Shown: positions 46,991 to 56,844 of the stretch, piece by piece | Position numbering within the stretch: the stretch's first letter is position 1 | How the letters are laid out: each line of letters opens with the position of its first letter | Notes under the pieces: generated by a model | Databases searched by the model: none | Told to the model about the DNA's origin: nothing | What the model saw: the letters and a program-made list of their open reading frames with translations, nothing else | Position numbers and translations under genes: made by a program | Assembly (NCBI GenBank): GCA_903927615.1 | Contig: CAIYNU010000019.1 | Location: 1-64,000, forward strand | Length of the DNA: 64,000 bases | Source of the DNA: an uncultured Rhodospirillales bacterium | GTDB taxonomy: Bacteria > Pseudomonadota > Alphaproteobacteria > Azospirillales > Azospirillaceae | Direction of reading: 5' to 3'

Positions 46991-47827
46991 TCAGGACCGG
47001 GATGCCCCGGCTTCGAACGACGCCCGGTGCTGGGCGTGCAACATGAGAATTTCCGCGGCGGTTTCCTCGATGGACCGGCGCGACACATCGATCACCGGCC
47101 AGCCCTTGCGGGTGAAGTAACGGCGGGCGTCCATCACCTCCTGCTTCACGACTTCCGGATCGGCGTAGGTCATGTCGACGCCGGGATTGAGCAGGCGCAA
47201 GCGGTTACGCCGGATTTGCAGCAAGCGTTCAGGATCATTGGTCAGGCCGACGATCAGCGGCCGGACGATCTGGTCCAGTTCCGGCGGCAAGGCACACCCC
47301 GGCACGAACGGGACGTTGGCGGCCTTGATGCCGCGGTTGGCCAGGTAAATGCAGGTGGGGGACTTGGAGGTTCGGGACACGCCCACCAACACCACGTCAG
47401 CCTCGTACAACTCCCAGGTGGCTTGTCCGTCGTCATGAACCAACGCGAAGTCCATGGCGTCCATCCGGGAAAAGTATCCGGCGTTCAGGATGTGCTGCCG
47501 TCCAGGCTGCCGTTGCGACTCGACGCCGAGATAAGTCCCCAGCGCGCTGATCAGCGGGTCCAGCACCGAAACACAGGGAACCGGCAGCTCCCGGCAAAAC
47601 TCTTCGAGTCGCCGCCTGATCGCTTCGTCGACCAGCGTGAACATCACAAGCCCGGGACACGCTTTGATACCGTCAAATACCACATCAAGCTGCCGTTGCG
47701 TGCGAACAAGATTCCACAAATGTTCATTTGGTTCGACATTATCGAACTGGCTGACACAGGCGCGAGCAATACTGTTGACAGTTTCTCCCGTTGCGTCGGA
47801 CACCAGATGGAGATGGAAGGCGCGCAT
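46991..47827 (-). CDS. ppsR: Pyruvate, water dikinase regulatory protein (bifunctional kinase/phosphorylase)
   Basis: A 278-residue DUF299-family protein that phosphorylates and dephosphorylates PEP synthase or pyruvate, phosphate dikinase, depending on ADP and Pi. Family blocks: FHLHLVSDATGETV at the start, the P-loop-like GVSRTSKSPTCIYLAN, and YFTRKGWPVIDVSRRSIEET near the end. It is the first leftward gene beside the origin; a DnaA-box-like TTATCCCCA touches its start codon. Confidence 0.93.
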   Translation of the reverse strand: MRAFHLHLVSDATGETVNSIARACVSQFDNVEPNEHLWNLVRTQRQLDVVFDGIKACPGLVMFTLVDEAIRRRLEEFCRELPVPCVSVLDPLISALGTYLGVESQRQPGRQHILNAGYFSRMDAMDFALVHDDGQATWELYEADVVLVGVSRTSKSPTCIYLANRGIKAANVPFVPGCALPPELDQIVRPLIVGLTNDPERLLQIRRNRLRLLNPGVDMTYADPEVVKQEVMDARRYFTRKGWPVIDVSRRSIEETAAEILMLHAQHRASFEAGASRS

Positions 47828-48238
47828 TTATCCCCAGGCCCCTGTGCATAACCCGATCGTGTCGGTGGATAAGATCGCGCTTTGGCCACGTGGGCCAGAT
47901 CTATCCCCGATCACCCGTCATCCATCCCCGGACTTGTACCCATGGGGATCTTTTTTCGCCACTTCTTTGCACAGTGGGGATGCCCGCCCCCCGCCCGATC
48001 TTATCCCCGGGACTCACCGGACCTGCGGCCAAGCAGAAACCGGCGATTCCGGCAAGCATCCACCGACTTATCCACAGCCCCGATCACCGCCCGTCGCCCA
48101 GGCCCCGCCTGTGGATAAGTCGGGGATAATAAGTTATCCCCATTCTGAGTCGGTAACCACAATCCTCCACTAAAAGTACTTCAATAAGACTCTTACTCTG
48201 ATTTAGGGGGTTGCCTTTCGGGTCAGGCTGCTGCTTCC
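47828..48238. other. oriC: Putative chromosomal replication origin (oriC)
   Basis: The gap between divergent ppsR and hemE carries many DnaA-type 9-mers. Perfect TTATCCACA lies at 48068-48076, its complement TGTGGATAA at 48110-48118, and TGTGCATAA at 47843-47851. Near-matches are TTATCCCCA at 47828 and 48134, GGTGGATAA at 47864, TTATCCCCG at 48001 and its complement at 48121. An AT-richer stretch (about 48167-48206) next to hemE could be the unwinding element. Four GANTC sites (48011, 48045, 48147, 48188) would be CcrM targets. Adjacency to hemE matches Caulobacter and other alphaproteobacteria, and flanking genes run away on both sides. Confidence 0.82.
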
Positions 48239-49321
48239 ATGCGGTCATTGGTGTCCCAGCCAACGGACCACGCCGTGAGTGCTTTCCCAAAGCCGTTCCT
48301 CGCCGCCCTGAGCGGTCAAGTCCTTGACCGACCGCCCTTCTGGCTGATGCGCCAGGCTGGCCGGTACCTGCCCGAATACCGCAAGGTTCGCCAACAGGCG
48401 GGCAGTTTCCTCGATTTGTGCCTGAGCCCTGATCAGGCTTGTGAGGTGACGGTTCAACCGTTACGTCGATACGGCATGGATGCCGCGATTCTGTTTTCAG
48501 ATATCCTGATGGTTCCGTATGGACTGGGACAACGGCTGGACTATGTTGAAGGTGAAGGACCGCAGCTCGAGCCGATCACCGCAGCCAGTGATCTGGTGCG
48601 GCTGTCCACCGATGGTTTTCACCACCGGCTGGCGCCGGTTTACCAGACGGTTCGACAGGTCCTCAAAGCCCTTCCGGATCACACCGCCCTGATCGGTTTT
48701 GCGGGATCCCCCTGGACCGTCGCGTGTTACATGGTTCAGGGTGGCGGCTCCAAGGAATGGGATAAAGTCAAAGGATTTGCCTACCGGGACCCGATCGGCT
48801 TTGCCGCCTTGATCGCGCTACTGGAAACCGTCACCGTCGATTACCTGGCGGCGCAAATCGAGGCCGGCGCCGAGGCGGTCCAATTGTTTGACAGTTGGGC
48901 CGGTATTCTGCCGCCAAATCCATTCCGCCGATTGGTCATCGAACCAACCCGTCGGATTGTGGCCGCATTGAAGCACCGCTTCCCTGACGTTCCGATCATC
49001 GGGTTTCCCCGGGGTGCCGGGGTTATGATCGAGGCGTATCTGCTGGAAACCGGAATCGATGCGGTGGCGCTGGATACCACCGTTCCGCCGGCGTGGGCCG
49101 CAAGCCGCCTTCAGGTCCACCGACCGGTCCAGGGCAATCTGGATCCGATCCTGGTGGTGGCCGGGGGCAACACCATGGCCACAGAAGTGGACGAGATTTT
49201 GCGCGCGTTATCGGGCGGACCGTTCATCTTCAATCTGGGTCATGGGGTTGCCCAGGTCACGCCCCCCGATCATGTCGGACACCTGGCAGACCTGATCCGT
49301 TCCTGGCCGGAGCGTCGATAA
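48239..49321 (+). CDS. hemE: Uroporphyrinogen decarboxylase
   Basis: A 360-residue cytosolic enzyme converting uroporphyrinogen III to coproporphyrinogen III. The signature PPFWLMRQAGRYLPEYRKVR is near residue 35, followed by LFSDILMVPYGLGQ and FAGSPWTVACYMVQGGGSKE. ATG 48239 lacks a strong ribosome binding site; GTG 48275 is an alternative. It begins a hemE-hemH-hemJ run with one-base and four-base overlaps. Confidence 0.94.
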   Translation: MRSLVSQPTDHAVSAFPKPFLAALSGQVLDRPPFWLMRQAGRYLPEYRKVRQQAGSFLDLCLSPDQACEVTVQPLRRYGMDAAILFSDILMVPYGLGQRLDYVEGEGPQLEPITAASDLVRLSTDGFHHRLAPVYQTVRQVLKALPDHTALIGFAGSPWTVACYMVQGGGSKEWDKVKGFAYRDPIGFAALIALLETVTVDYLAAQIEAGAEAVQLFDSWAGILPPNPFRRLVIEPTRRIVAALKHRFPDVPIIGFPRGAGVMIEAYLLETGIDAVALDTTVPPAWAASRLQVHRPVQGNLDPILVVAGGNTMATEVDEILRALSGGPFIFNLGHGVAQVTPPDHVGHLADLIRSWPERR

Positions 49322-50394
49322 TGTCCGGTAACGATCACCACCGGGTCGCGGTTATCCTGTTCAATCTGGGTGGTCCCGACCAGCCGTCGGCCATCCGGCC
49401 CTTTTTGTTCAACCTGTTCAACGATCCCGCGATTTTGAGCGTATCGCCCCTGGTCCGGCCGTTGCTCGCCTGGGTTCTCGCCTCCCGACGCTTGGGTCCG
49501 GCCACGGAAATTTACCGGCACCTCGGCGGCCGTTCACCGTTGCTGGAGAACACCCTGGCCCAAGCCCATGCCCTCGAGGCGGCGTTGGGTGGTACGGACC
49601 GGTTCCGAACGTTCGTCACCATGCGCTACTGGCACCCCTTCGCCAGCGAGGTCGCGCCGGCGGTGAAAGCCTATGATCCGGATCGTATTTTACTGTTACC
49701 ACTCTATCCCCAATGGTCCACCACCACCACCGCCTCCTCGTTCCGGGCCTGGCGGCGGGCCTGTCGGCGGATCGGCCTCGACCGGCCGACCAACAGCGTT
49801 TGCTGCTATCCAGTGGAACCGGGGTTCATCGAAGCCATCGCCGGATTTATCCGCGAGCGTTTTGCCGATTTAACCCGCTATGGCCGGCCCCGGGTTTTGT
49901 TTTCCGCCCATGGCTTGCCCAAGCGCGTCATCGATCGCGGCGATCCCTATCAGTGGCAATGCGAACAGACCGCGGCGGCGGTGGCGGCGGCGGTAAAGAT
50001 TCCCGACCTGGATTGGATCAATTGCTATCAAAGCCGGGTTGGCCCCCTCGAGTGGATCGGTCCCGCCACCGACGCCGAACTTGAAAGAGCGGGTCACGAT
50101 CGGCGACCGGTCCTGGTTGTCCCCATCGCTTTTGTTTCCGAACATTCCGAAACGCTGGTGGAATTGGATATCGAATACCGGGAATTGGCGAGCCGTTGCG
50201 GCGTTCCCGCCTATGTCCGTGTTCCGACCGTCGGGACCACCCCGACCTTCATTGACGGGTTGGCGACCCTGATTCGAACCACGGTCACCAAGGCTGAAGG
50301 AGCGCTGCAAGAGGACGCGACCCAACTTTGCCCCTCGGCCACCCCGGTCAGCTGTGGTCGTCTGTTCGAAGATCGGACAAAGGGGGCGAAATGA
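49321..50394 (+). CDS. hemH: Ferrochelatase
   Basis: A 357-residue enzyme that inserts iron into protoporphyrin IX. Active-site blocks: LFNLGGPDQP at the start, LLPLYPQWSTTTTASSF, the catalytic His in FSAHGLPKRVIDRGDPY and PIAFVSEHSETLVELDIEY. The C-terminal tail has two cysteines (LCPSATPVSCG) and a CC pair lies at about residue 161; some alphaproteobacterial ferrochelatases bind a 2Fe-2S cluster, but the ligand set here is not clear. The start overlaps the hemE stop by one base. Confidence 0.94.
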   Translation: MSGNDHHRVAVILFNLGGPDQPSAIRPFLFNLFNDPAILSVSPLVRPLLAWVLASRRLGPATEIYRHLGGRSPLLENTLAQAHALEAALGGTDRFRTFVTMRYWHPFASEVAPAVKAYDPDRILLLPLYPQWSTTTTASSFRAWRRACRRIGLDRPTNSVCCYPVEPGFIEAIAGFIRERFADLTRYGRPRVLFSAHGLPKRVIDRGDPYQWQCEQTAAAVAAAVKIPDLDWINCYQSRVGPLEWIGPATDAELERAGHDRRPVLVVPIAFVSEHSETLVELDIEYRELASRCGVPAYVRVPTVGTTPTFIDGLATLIRTTVTKAEGALQEDATQLCPSATPVSCGRLFEDRTKGAK

Positions 50395-50822
50395 GCCTGT
50401 ATCTGGTGGTCAAGGCCTGCCACATCATCAGCGTTGTCGCCTGGATGGCCGGTCTATTTTATTTGCCCCGTTTGTTTGTCTATCATTGCACGGCGGCTCC
50501 GGGCTCCGAATTGTCTGAAACCTTCAAGGTCATGGAACGCCGCTTGATGCGGGCGATCATGGGCCCGGCGATGGTGCTGACCTGGACATTCGGCATCTGG
50601 CTGCTGATTTTGATCCCCGATTACCTGTGGCAGCCGTGGTTTTGGGTCAAGGCCTGTGCTGTTTCTGGTTTGACCTGGCTTCAACACGACTTGGGCCGGG
50701 CGCGGGTGGCGTTCGCCGAAGATCGCAATCAACGGTCCGCCCGGACGTTCAGAATCCTCAATGAATTGCCCACGCTTGCGCTGATCGTAATCGTATTTAT
50801 GGTGATTCTGAAGCCGTTCTAA
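50391..50822 (+). CDS. hemJ: Protoporphyrinogen IX oxidase HemJ
   Basis: A 143-residue multi-pass membrane protein (UPF0093). The conserved His and membrane segment VKACHIISVVAWMAGLFYLP are at the N-terminus, with FWVKACAVSGLTWLQH in the middle. It oxidises protoporphyrinogen in bacteria lacking HemG or HemY, the step before HemH. The start overlaps hemH by four bases. Confidence 0.92.
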   Translation: MSLYLVVKACHIISVVAWMAGLFYLPRLFVYHCTAAPGSELSETFKVMERRLMRAIMGPAMVLTWTFGIWLLILIPDYLWQPWFWVKACAVSGLTWLQHDLGRARVAFAEDRNQRSARTFRILNELPTLALIVIVFMVILKPF

Positions 50823-50864
50823 CGCGGGTGCCCATCTTCCGCCCCGGCGGGGCGTGGGTTCCGT

Positions 50865-50893
50865 TTGACAGGCCACCGGGAATCCAGTAACCT
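50865..50893 (+). promoter_or_regulatory. Sigma70-type promoter of rho
   Basis: TTGACA at 50865-50870, a 17-base spacer and TAACCT at 50888-50893. It lies just after hemJ and gives a leader of nearly 200 bases before rho, long enough for the autoregulation known for rho in other bacteria. Confidence 0.55.
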
Positions 50894-51093
50894 TGGTGTT
50901 GGCGGCCCGTCCGCATCTTATCCCTCAGCGCCCGGTTCGGCGCCCAGTTCAATCCGCGCTCCGGCTATCGTCTCCGCTGGTGCCGCACCTTCAGGCAAGG
51001 CCTTCCTGGGCGCTTCCTCTCCTGACCGCCTGTGTCGCCCGCTCTCCCCACGCTCGCAGCCATTCCTGAAGTTGTCGTTGTCGCAGGTCCGTG

Positions 51094-52350
51094 ATGAATC
51101 TCCAAGAATTGAAGTGCAAAACGCCAGCAGAACTCCTGGCGTTTGCGGAAGAATTGCAGATCGAAAATGCGAGCACGCTGCGCAAGCAGGATATGATGTT
51201 CGCGATCCTGAAGCAGCTCGCCGAAAATGATGTGCCGATTTTCGGCGATGGCGTGCTCGAGATTCTCCAGGATGGCTTCGGCTTCCTCCGCTCGCCGGAA
51301 GCCAACTATCTGCCGGGACCCGACGATATTTATGTCTCGCCGAATCAGGTGCGCCGCTTTGGTCTGCGCACCGGCGACACCGTCGAAGGCCAGATTCGAT
51401 CGCCCAAGGATGGCGAGCGGTATTTTGCGTTGCTGAAGGTCAATTCGATCAATTTCGATGCGCCGGACAAGGTTCGGCATCGCATCAACTTCGATAACCT
51501 GACCCCTCTTTATCCCGAGCAACGGCTGAAGCTCGAAGTCGAAGACCCCACCAAAAAGAACCACACCTGCCGCGTCATCGATCTGGTGGCGCCCTTGGGC
51601 AAAGGCCAGCGCGCCTTGATCGTGGCGCCGCCGCGCACCGGCAAAACCGTGATGTTGCAGAACATCGCCCACTCGGTGGCGCTCAACCACCCCGAAGTTT
51701 ATCTGATCGTGCTGCTGATCGACGAGCGGCCGGAAGAAGTCACCGACATGGCGCGCTCGGTGAAGGGCGAGGTGGTCAGTTCGACCTTCGACGAGCCGGC
51801 GGTTCGCCACGTCCAGGTGGCCGAAATGGTGATCGAAAAAGCCAAGCGGCTGGTCGAACACAAGCGGGACGTGGTCATTCTGCTGGACAGCATTACCCGC
51901 CTGGCCCGCGCTTATAACACCGTGGTTCCCAGTTCCGGCAAGGTCCTGACCGGCGGTGTCGATGCCAATGCGCTGCAACGCCCGAAACGATTCTTCGGCG
52001 CCGCCCGGAACATCGAGGAGGGCGGATCGCTGACCATCATCGCCACCGCGCTGATCGATACCGGCAGCCGGATGGACGAAGTGATCTTCGAGGAATTTAA
52101 GGGGACCGGCAATTCTGAAATTATTCTCGATCGCAAGCTCAGTGATAAGCGCACCTTCCCGGCCATCGACATCACCAAGTCGGGGACGCGCAAGGAAGAG
52201 CTGCTGGTGGACAAGGGCACCATTTCCAAGATGTGGGTCCTGCGGCGGATTCTGATGCCGATGGGCGTGACCGATGCGGTCGATTTCCTGGTGGACAAGC
52301 TCAAGCATACCAAAAACAACTCGGACTTCTTCGAATCCATGAATCAATAA
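51094..52350 (+). CDS. rho: Transcription termination factor Rho
   Basis: A 418-residue hexameric RNA helicase. N-terminal domain [23 protein letters not shown]-binding cold-shock-like domain [20 protein letters not shown], Walker [18 protein letters not shown]-loop and R-loop region around [12 protein letters not shown], and C-terminal [19 protein letters not shown] 51094 is preferred to the preceding GTG 51091 because the family begins MNLQEL. No insertion relative to E. coli Rho is evident. Confidence 0.96.
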   Translation: MNLQELKCKTPAELLAFAEELQIENASTLRKQDMMFAILKQLAENDVPIFGDGVLEILQDGFGFLRSPEANYLPGPDDIYVSPNQVRRFGLRTGDTVEGQIRSPKDGERYFALLKVNSINFDAPDKVRHRINFDNLTPLYPEQRLKLEVEDPTKKNHTCRVIDLVAPLGKGQRALIVAPPRTGKTVMLQNIAHSVALNHPEVYLIVLLIDERPEEVTDMARSVKGEVVSSTFDEPAVRHVQVAEMVIEKAKRLVEHKRDVVILLDSITRLARAYNTVVPSSGKVLTGGVDANALQRPKRFFGAARNIEEGGSLTIIATALIDTGSRMDEVIFEEFKGTGNSEIILDRKLSDKRTFPAIDITKSGTRKEELLVDKGTISKMWVLRRILMPMGVTDAVDFLVDKLKHTKNNSDFFESMNQ

Positions 52351-52539
52351 GGGAGCCGCGACCCGCGTTCGTCGGCCGTTGGTGGCGGCCCCATGGGCCC
52401 CGCCGGCGCCCGTGTCCGACCGAGAGGCGGTCAGGCATCGCGACCTTGCCGCCGTTCGGTGCGAGTTGGGGTTTGCGCTTTGGCGCGGGACGTAGGATAA
52501 ACCGGCGTTCCCATTTCCCCGACTGTGAAGAAGCGTCCC

Positions 52540-53640
52540 ATGGGCTTCAACTGCGGTATCGTCGGCCTGCCCAATGTCGGCAAGTCGACCCTGTTTAATG
52601 CGCTGACCGCAACGGAAGCGGCCGAGGCGGCAAATTTCCCGTTCTGCACCAAGGAACCGAATGTCGGTCGGGTCGGCGTGCCCGATCCCCGACTCGAGAC
52701 CCTGGCGGCCATCGCCAAATCGGGCAAGATCATTCCAACCCAATTGGAGTTCGTGGATATTGCCGGCCTGATCCGCGGCGCGTCCAAGGGCGAAGGGCTG
52801 GGCAACCAGTTCCTGGGCAACATCCGCGAGGTCGATGCCATCCTGCATGTGTTGCGTTGTTTCGAGTCCGGCGATGTCACCCACGTGGAAGGGTCGGTGG
52901 ACCCGGTGCGCGACGCCGAGACGGTCGAAACCGAGTTGATGCTCGCCGATCTGGACTCCCTGGAGCGCCGCCTGACCGCGGCCCAGAAGCGGGCCAAGAG
53001 CGGCGACAAGGACGCCAAGGTGATGGTGTCGGTGATGGAGCGGGCCCTGGTGGCCCTCCAGGCCGGCCGGCCGGCCCGAACCGTGACGGTGGCCGACGAG
53101 GAGCGGCCGGTCCTGGCCCAGCTCCAATTGCTGACCGCCAAGCCGGTTCTTTATGTCTGTAATGTCGAAGAAGCGGCGGCGGGCATCGGCAATGCCCAGT
53201 CGGCGCGGGTGGCGGCCCGGGCCGCGGCCGAAGGGGCCTTGGCGGTGGTGGTCTCGGCGGCGATTGAATCCGACGTGGCCCAACTCACCGATCCTGCCGA
53301 AAAGCGCGAATTTCTGGCGGCCCTGGGGCTGGATGAAACCGGGTTGAACCGGGTCATCCGCGCGGGCTACCAACTCTTGGATCTGGTGACGTTCTTTACC
53401 ATCGGTCCCAAGGAAGCTCGGGCCTGGACGGTTCATCGCAACGCTCGAGCGCCCGAGGCGGCGGGCGTGATTCATACCGACTTCGAGCGCGGCTTCATTC
53501 GCGCTGAAACCATCGATTACGACAGTTTCGTTCGTCTGGGCGGCGAGCAAGCCTGCAAAGATGCCGGGAAAATGCGGCAAGAGGGTAAGGAATATATCGT
53601 CCAGGACGGCGATATCTTCCATTTCCGTTTTAACGTTTAG
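52540..53640 (+). CDS. ychF: Redox-regulated ATPase YchF (OLA1)
   Basis: A 366-residue ribosome-associated GTPase-fold ATPase. Walker A GIVGLPNVGKSTLFNALT, G3-like LEFVDIAGLIRGASKGEG and the altered G4 NVEE (replacing NKxD, which gives ATP preference) are visible, as is a C-terminal TGS domain (HTDFERGFIRAETIDYDSFV). ATG 52540 fits the conserved start MGFNCGIVG. Confidence 0.95.
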   Translation: MGFNCGIVGLPNVGKSTLFNALTATEAAEAANFPFCTKEPNVGRVGVPDPRLETLAAIAKSGKIIPTQLEFVDIAGLIRGASKGEGLGNQFLGNIREVDAILHVLRCFESGDVTHVEGSVDPVRDAETVETELMLADLDSLERRLTAAQKRAKSGDKDAKVMVSVMERALVALQAGRPARTVTVADEERPVLAQLQLLTAKPVLYVCNVEEAAAGIGNAQSARVAARAAAEGALAVVVSAAIESDVAQLTDPAEKREFLAALGLDETGLNRVIRAGYQLLDLVTFFTIGPKEARAWTVHRNARAPEAAGVIHTDFERGFIRAETIDYDSFVRLGGEQACKDAGKMRQEGKEYIVQDGDIFHFRFNV

Positions 53641-53663
53641 GGTAAGCGAGGCTCCTCGGCGGT

Positions 53664-53684
53664 CTTGGGGGCATCGTCCCCCAG
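53664..53684. terminator. Hairpin between convergent ychF and Nudix genes
   Basis: CTTGGGGGCATCGTCCCCCAG forms a short GC stem just after ychF and before the end of the Nudix gene, so it could serve both strands. No T-tract follows. Confidence 0.35.
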
Positions 53685-53696
53685 TCCCACGCGCGA

Positions 53697-54137
53697 TTAA
53701 GAACGGCGTTGCTCTGCCGCCGCCATGATCACCCGTAACGTTTCGCTCCACGCGACCAGGGTCGCCACGTCTTCAAGGGACACCCAGCGCGCGTCGACCG
53801 CGTCGTCGGCGGCGATCGGCTCGGCATCGCCGTCATAGCCGGCGGCAACCTCCACCAGGGTGTAATGAAAACGCACCCGACCATCGGGTTCCCGGCTGAT
53901 GCCGTCAACGGCGGTGATCACCGCGTAGGGATTGACCACCAGGCCGGTTTCCTCCAGGACCTCGCGCGCCGCGGCGTCGAACAAGGTCTCGCCGAGTTGT
54001 TGGGCGCCGCCGGGCAGCCCCCACTGGCCGGCCCCGGGCGGGCGGCCTCGGCGGATCAGCAAAACCCGGTCGCGGTGCCAAACCACCACGCCGACACCGA
54101 CCCAGGGTCGACTGGGAAATTCACGGACCATGGCCAT
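53697..54137 (-). CDS. Nudix hydrolase, MutT-like
   Basis: A 146-residue single-domain Nudix protein. The Nudix box is [20 protein letters not shown] followed by ETGL (G-x5-E-x7-R-E-x2-E-E-x-G). It may sanitise oxidised nucleotides or handle ADP-ribose-type compounds; the substrate is not predictable here. It lies downstream of phaA on the same strand, with two hairpins between them. Confidence 0.88.
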   Translation of the reverse strand: MAMVREFPSRPWVGVGVVVWHRDRVLLIRRGRPPGAGQWGLPGGAQQLGETLFDAAAREVLEETGLVVNPYAVITAVDGISREPDGRVRFHYTLVEVAAGYDGDAEPIAADDAVDARWVSLEDVATLVAWSETLRVIMAAAEQRRS

Positions 54138-54155
54138 GGGTCAGGCCTCCCCCAT

Positions 54156-54243
54156 AAAACGACGGGCCGCCGAGGACGGCGGCCCGCAGTATCGCATTTC
54201 TTTGCGGATCCCGGCCGGGCGTTTCGCCAACGCCCGGCCGGGG
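54156..54243 (-). terminator. Tandem terminator hairpins after phaA
   Basis: In the phaA reading direction a 14-bp stem (54210-54243, CCCGGCCGGGCGTT type) is followed by a second stem (GGGCCGCCG at 54164-54172 with CGGCGGCCC at 54177-54185) that runs into GTTTT. The second has intrinsic-terminator form. They separate phaA from the Nudix gene. Confidence 0.65.
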
Positions 54244-54251
54244 AGCGAAGA

Positions 54252-55427
54252 TCAGTCGCGGGCGACGCAGAGCGCGATGCCCATGCCGCCACCAATACAC
54301 AGGGTGGCGAGACCCTTCTTGGCATCCCGCTTCTGCATCTCGTGCAGCAGTGTCACCAGGACACGGGCGCCCGAGGCGCCGACCGGGTGGCCGAGCGCGA
54401 TGGCGCCGCCATTCACGTTAACCTTGGCGATATCCCAGCCCAGATCCTTGTTGACCGCCACCGCTTGCGCCGCGAACGCCTCGTTGGCTTCAATCAGATC
54501 CAAGTCTTCGTGAGTCCACCCGGCCTTCTTCAGGGCCAGACGGCTGGCGGGAATCGGACCGGTGCCCATGATCGACGGCTCGACGCCGGCCGTGGCCCAA
54601 GAGACGATCCGCGCCAGCGGCGTGACCCCACGCTTGGCGGCATTGGCGGCAGTCATCAGCACGACGCCGGCGGCGCCATCGTTAATGCCCGAAGCGTTGC
54701 CGGCGGTGACGGTGCCGTTCTTGTCGAAAGCCGGGCGCAGCTTGGCCAGGCTCGCCGCGGTGGTGCCGTGCTTGGGGAATTCGTCGCTATCAACGACCAC
54801 GTCGCCCTTTTTGCCCTTGATCGTCACCGGCACGATCTCGTCCGTGAACCGGCCAGTCTTTTGGGCGGTTTCGGCGTTATTCTGGGAGCGCAAGGCCAGG
54901 GCGTCCTGCTCTTCCCGGGTGATCTGAAATTGCTGGGCGACGTTTTCAGCGGTGTTGCCCATGTGATAGCCCTTGAAGGCATCCCACAGGGCGTCGCGCA
55001 GCATGTGATCGACCAGTTCGGTCGAGCCCATCTTGGTCCCGTTGCGCAGATGGATCAGATGGGGCGCGAGGCTCATGTTTTCCTGGCCGCCGGCCAGCAC
55101 CACTTCGGCGTCGCCGGTGAGAATGGCCTGATAGCCCAACGCCACCGCGCGCAACCCGGAGCCGCACAACTGGTTGATGTTGTAGGCAGTCTTCTCGACC
55201 GGGAGACCGGCGTTGATGGCGGCGATGCGGGCGGGGTTCTGACCGCAATTGGCGGTGAGAATCTGGCCGAGGATGACCTCGTCGATCTCGCCACCATCGA
55301 CCTTGGCGCGCTTGAGCAGCTCGCGGATAACCACCTCACCCAAGGTGTAAGACGGAACGGAACTCAAAACACCATTGAAGCTTCCGACAGCGGTCCGTGC
55401 GGCTCCGGCGATGACGACTTCAGTCAT
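54252..55427 (-). CDS. phaA: Acetyl-CoA acetyltransferase (beta-ketothiolase)
   Basis: A 391-residue biosynthetic thiolase joining two acetyl-CoA to acetoacetyl-CoA, the first step of polyhydroxybutyrate synthesis. The acyl-accepting Cys lies in [14 protein letters not shown], the His site in [15 protein letters not shown] and the second Cys in [19 protein letters not shown] ribosome binding site precedes the ATG. It is downstream of phaC by 142 bases. No phaB reductase gene is in this window. Confidence 0.95.
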   Translation of the reverse strand: MTEVVIAGAARTAVGSFNGVLSSVPSYTLGEVVIRELLKRAKVDGGEIDEVILGQILTANCGQNPARIAAINAGLPVEKTAYNINQLCGSGLRAVALGYQAILTGDAEVVLAGGQENMSLAPHLIHLRNGTKMGSTELVDHMLRDALWDAFKGYHMGNTAENVAQQFQITREEQDALALRSQNNAETAQKTGRFTDEIVPVTIKGKKGDVVVDSDEFPKHGTTAASLAKLRPAFDKNGTVTAGNASGINDGAAGVVLMTAANAAKRGVTPLARIVSWATAGVEPSIMGTGPIPASRLALKKAGWTHEDLDLIEANEAFAAQAVAVNKDLGWDIAKVNVNGGAIALGHPVGASGARVLVTLLHEMQKRDAKKGLATLCIGGGMGIALCVARD

Positions 55428-55569
55428 TATGAACGCTCCTCGCAGACTAGGCTTTTTGGTTGGGATGAAAGCAGGCTAGGTGCCCACATTAGGGCCGGTC
55501 CGATGGCGACGCAAGGGGCCGGCGGTGGGAACTCGGACAGGATGTTCCTGAACTCAGGATGTGCGACGG

Positions 55570-56844
55570 TCAGCTTTTGCCCGGGTGGCGGCCGGTTGGG
55601 GGTCGGTCGGTGGCGAGCAGCCAGTCGGCGAGCGGTCGCCATACGGCGGCAGCGGCGCCGGCGCTGACCACCATGCCGATGTGACCCAGGGTTGGTTGCA
55701 GGATTTCGGTGTCGGGAATGGCCCGGGCCAGAGCCAGCGCCGACGCCGGCGGCACGATCCGGTCGTTGGCGGGAATCAGTGCCAGGGTCGGCATCCGCAG
55801 ATGGGCCGGTTGCACCGGCAGGCCGGCGATCAGCCAGTTTCCCCGGGCGGGATCATTGCGGCCATACCATCCGGCCAAACAATCGCGCGCCACCGCCGCC
55901 GGCAGCGGGACACCGTCATTCAGCCAGTCCTCCAGGGCCACGAAGTTCGCGGCCTGACGCGTGTTGACCTCGAGTCGGCCAAATTGACTGAACTTGCGAA
56001 GCGCCGATAGCGGATCGATTTGGGTAAAGAGCATCTGGAGGACATCCAGGGGAAGCTCTCCCCAAGCCTCGAGCAGGGGCGCCGAGAGGGCCACGAACGC
56101 CGACATCGCCCTGGCATTGGCCGCGGTTTCGCCGCTGAAATCCCAGGGCGTGGCCAGCAGGCCCAAGGCGTCGACATCGCGCTGCCGGCGGACCGCCAGG
56201 GCCGCTGCGAGCATGCCTCCCATGCAATAGCCGACGACTCCAACCGGCCGTCCGGTGAGCGCCAGGATCGCGTCCAGTCCGCGCTCGAGTCGGCCCGCGA
56301 TATAGTCGGTCAGGGTAAAGCGCCGCTCCAGGGCGCCGGGGGTGCCCCAGTCCATCAGAAGCGGCCGGATGCCCTGCCCGGGAAGCCAGCGCAACAGGCT
56401 GCGTTCGGCCGACAGATCCAGGATGTAGGCGCGGTTGACCAGCGACGGGACGAACAGCACCGGCCGTCCGTGGCCGCCGTAATCCAGCAGTCGGCTGCCG
56501 CCCTCGGCCCAGATCACCGGGGGGTCGGCAAGGCTGCGGCGGTAGGGATGATGACGGTACCGTTCAATGCCGGTGAAAAACAGGTCAAGCCGGCGCCGCA
56601 TCTCCCGGTCGACGGCCCGGGCAAAGCCGCCGCTGGTGCCCTGGGCGCGTTCAGCGGCGGCGATCTGGCCGGCGAGTTCGGAAACGCGGTTGCGCAGTGC
56701 CGGCTTCCAGAGCGGCGAACCGCCGTTCAAGACGGGCAAGCCGCCGGGCGAACTCAGCAGCACCGTCAGGGTGATCGCCAGATGCAGGGCCAATGGGCGC
56801 GGCCCCTGGCGGGGGCGTGGTGCCGGGGATGGTGGCAGAGTCAT
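55570..56844 (-). CDS. phaC: PHA synthase catalytic subunit, class III-like
   Basis: A predicted 424-residue alpha/beta-hydrolase that polymerises 3-hydroxyacyl-CoA. The nucleophile Cys sits in GVVGYCMGGMLAAAL (lipase-box variant G-x-C-x-G), with LLMDWGTPG, the Asp region LIPANDRIVPPASAL and the His region LGHIGMVV. Lacking the long N-terminus of class I synthases, it resembles class III in length and has a PhaE-like partner upstream. ATG 56844 makes it overlap that gene by 194 bases in another frame; a later start is possible, but homologue-like text (RPLALHLAITL) begins inside the overlap. Confidence 0.85.
   Translation of the reverse strand: MTLPPSPAPRPRQGPRPLALHLAITLTVLLSSPGGLPVLNGGSPLWKPALRNRVSELAGQIAAAERAQGTSGGFARAVDREMRRRLDLFFTGIERYRHHPYRRSLADPPVIWAEGGSRLLDYGGHGRPVLFVPSLVNRAYILDLSAERSLLRWLPGQGIRPLLMDWGTPGALERRFTLTDYIAGRLERGLDAILALTGRPVGVVGYCMGGMLAAALAVRRQRDVDALGLLATPWDFSGETAANARAMSAFVALSAPLLEAWGELPLDVLQMLFTQIDPLSALRKFSQFGRLEVNTRQAANFVALEDWLNDGVPLPAAVARDCLAGWYGRNDPARGNWLIAGLPVQPAHLRMPTLALIPANDRIVPPASALALARAIPDTEILQPTLGHIGMVVSAGAAAAVWRPLADWLLATDRPPTGRHPGKS

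Noticed and set aside
50841-50853. GCCCCGGCGGGGC after hemJ as a terminator
   Set aside because: The stem is very short with no T-tract, and overlaps the upstream side of the rho promoter; evidence is too weak for a feature.
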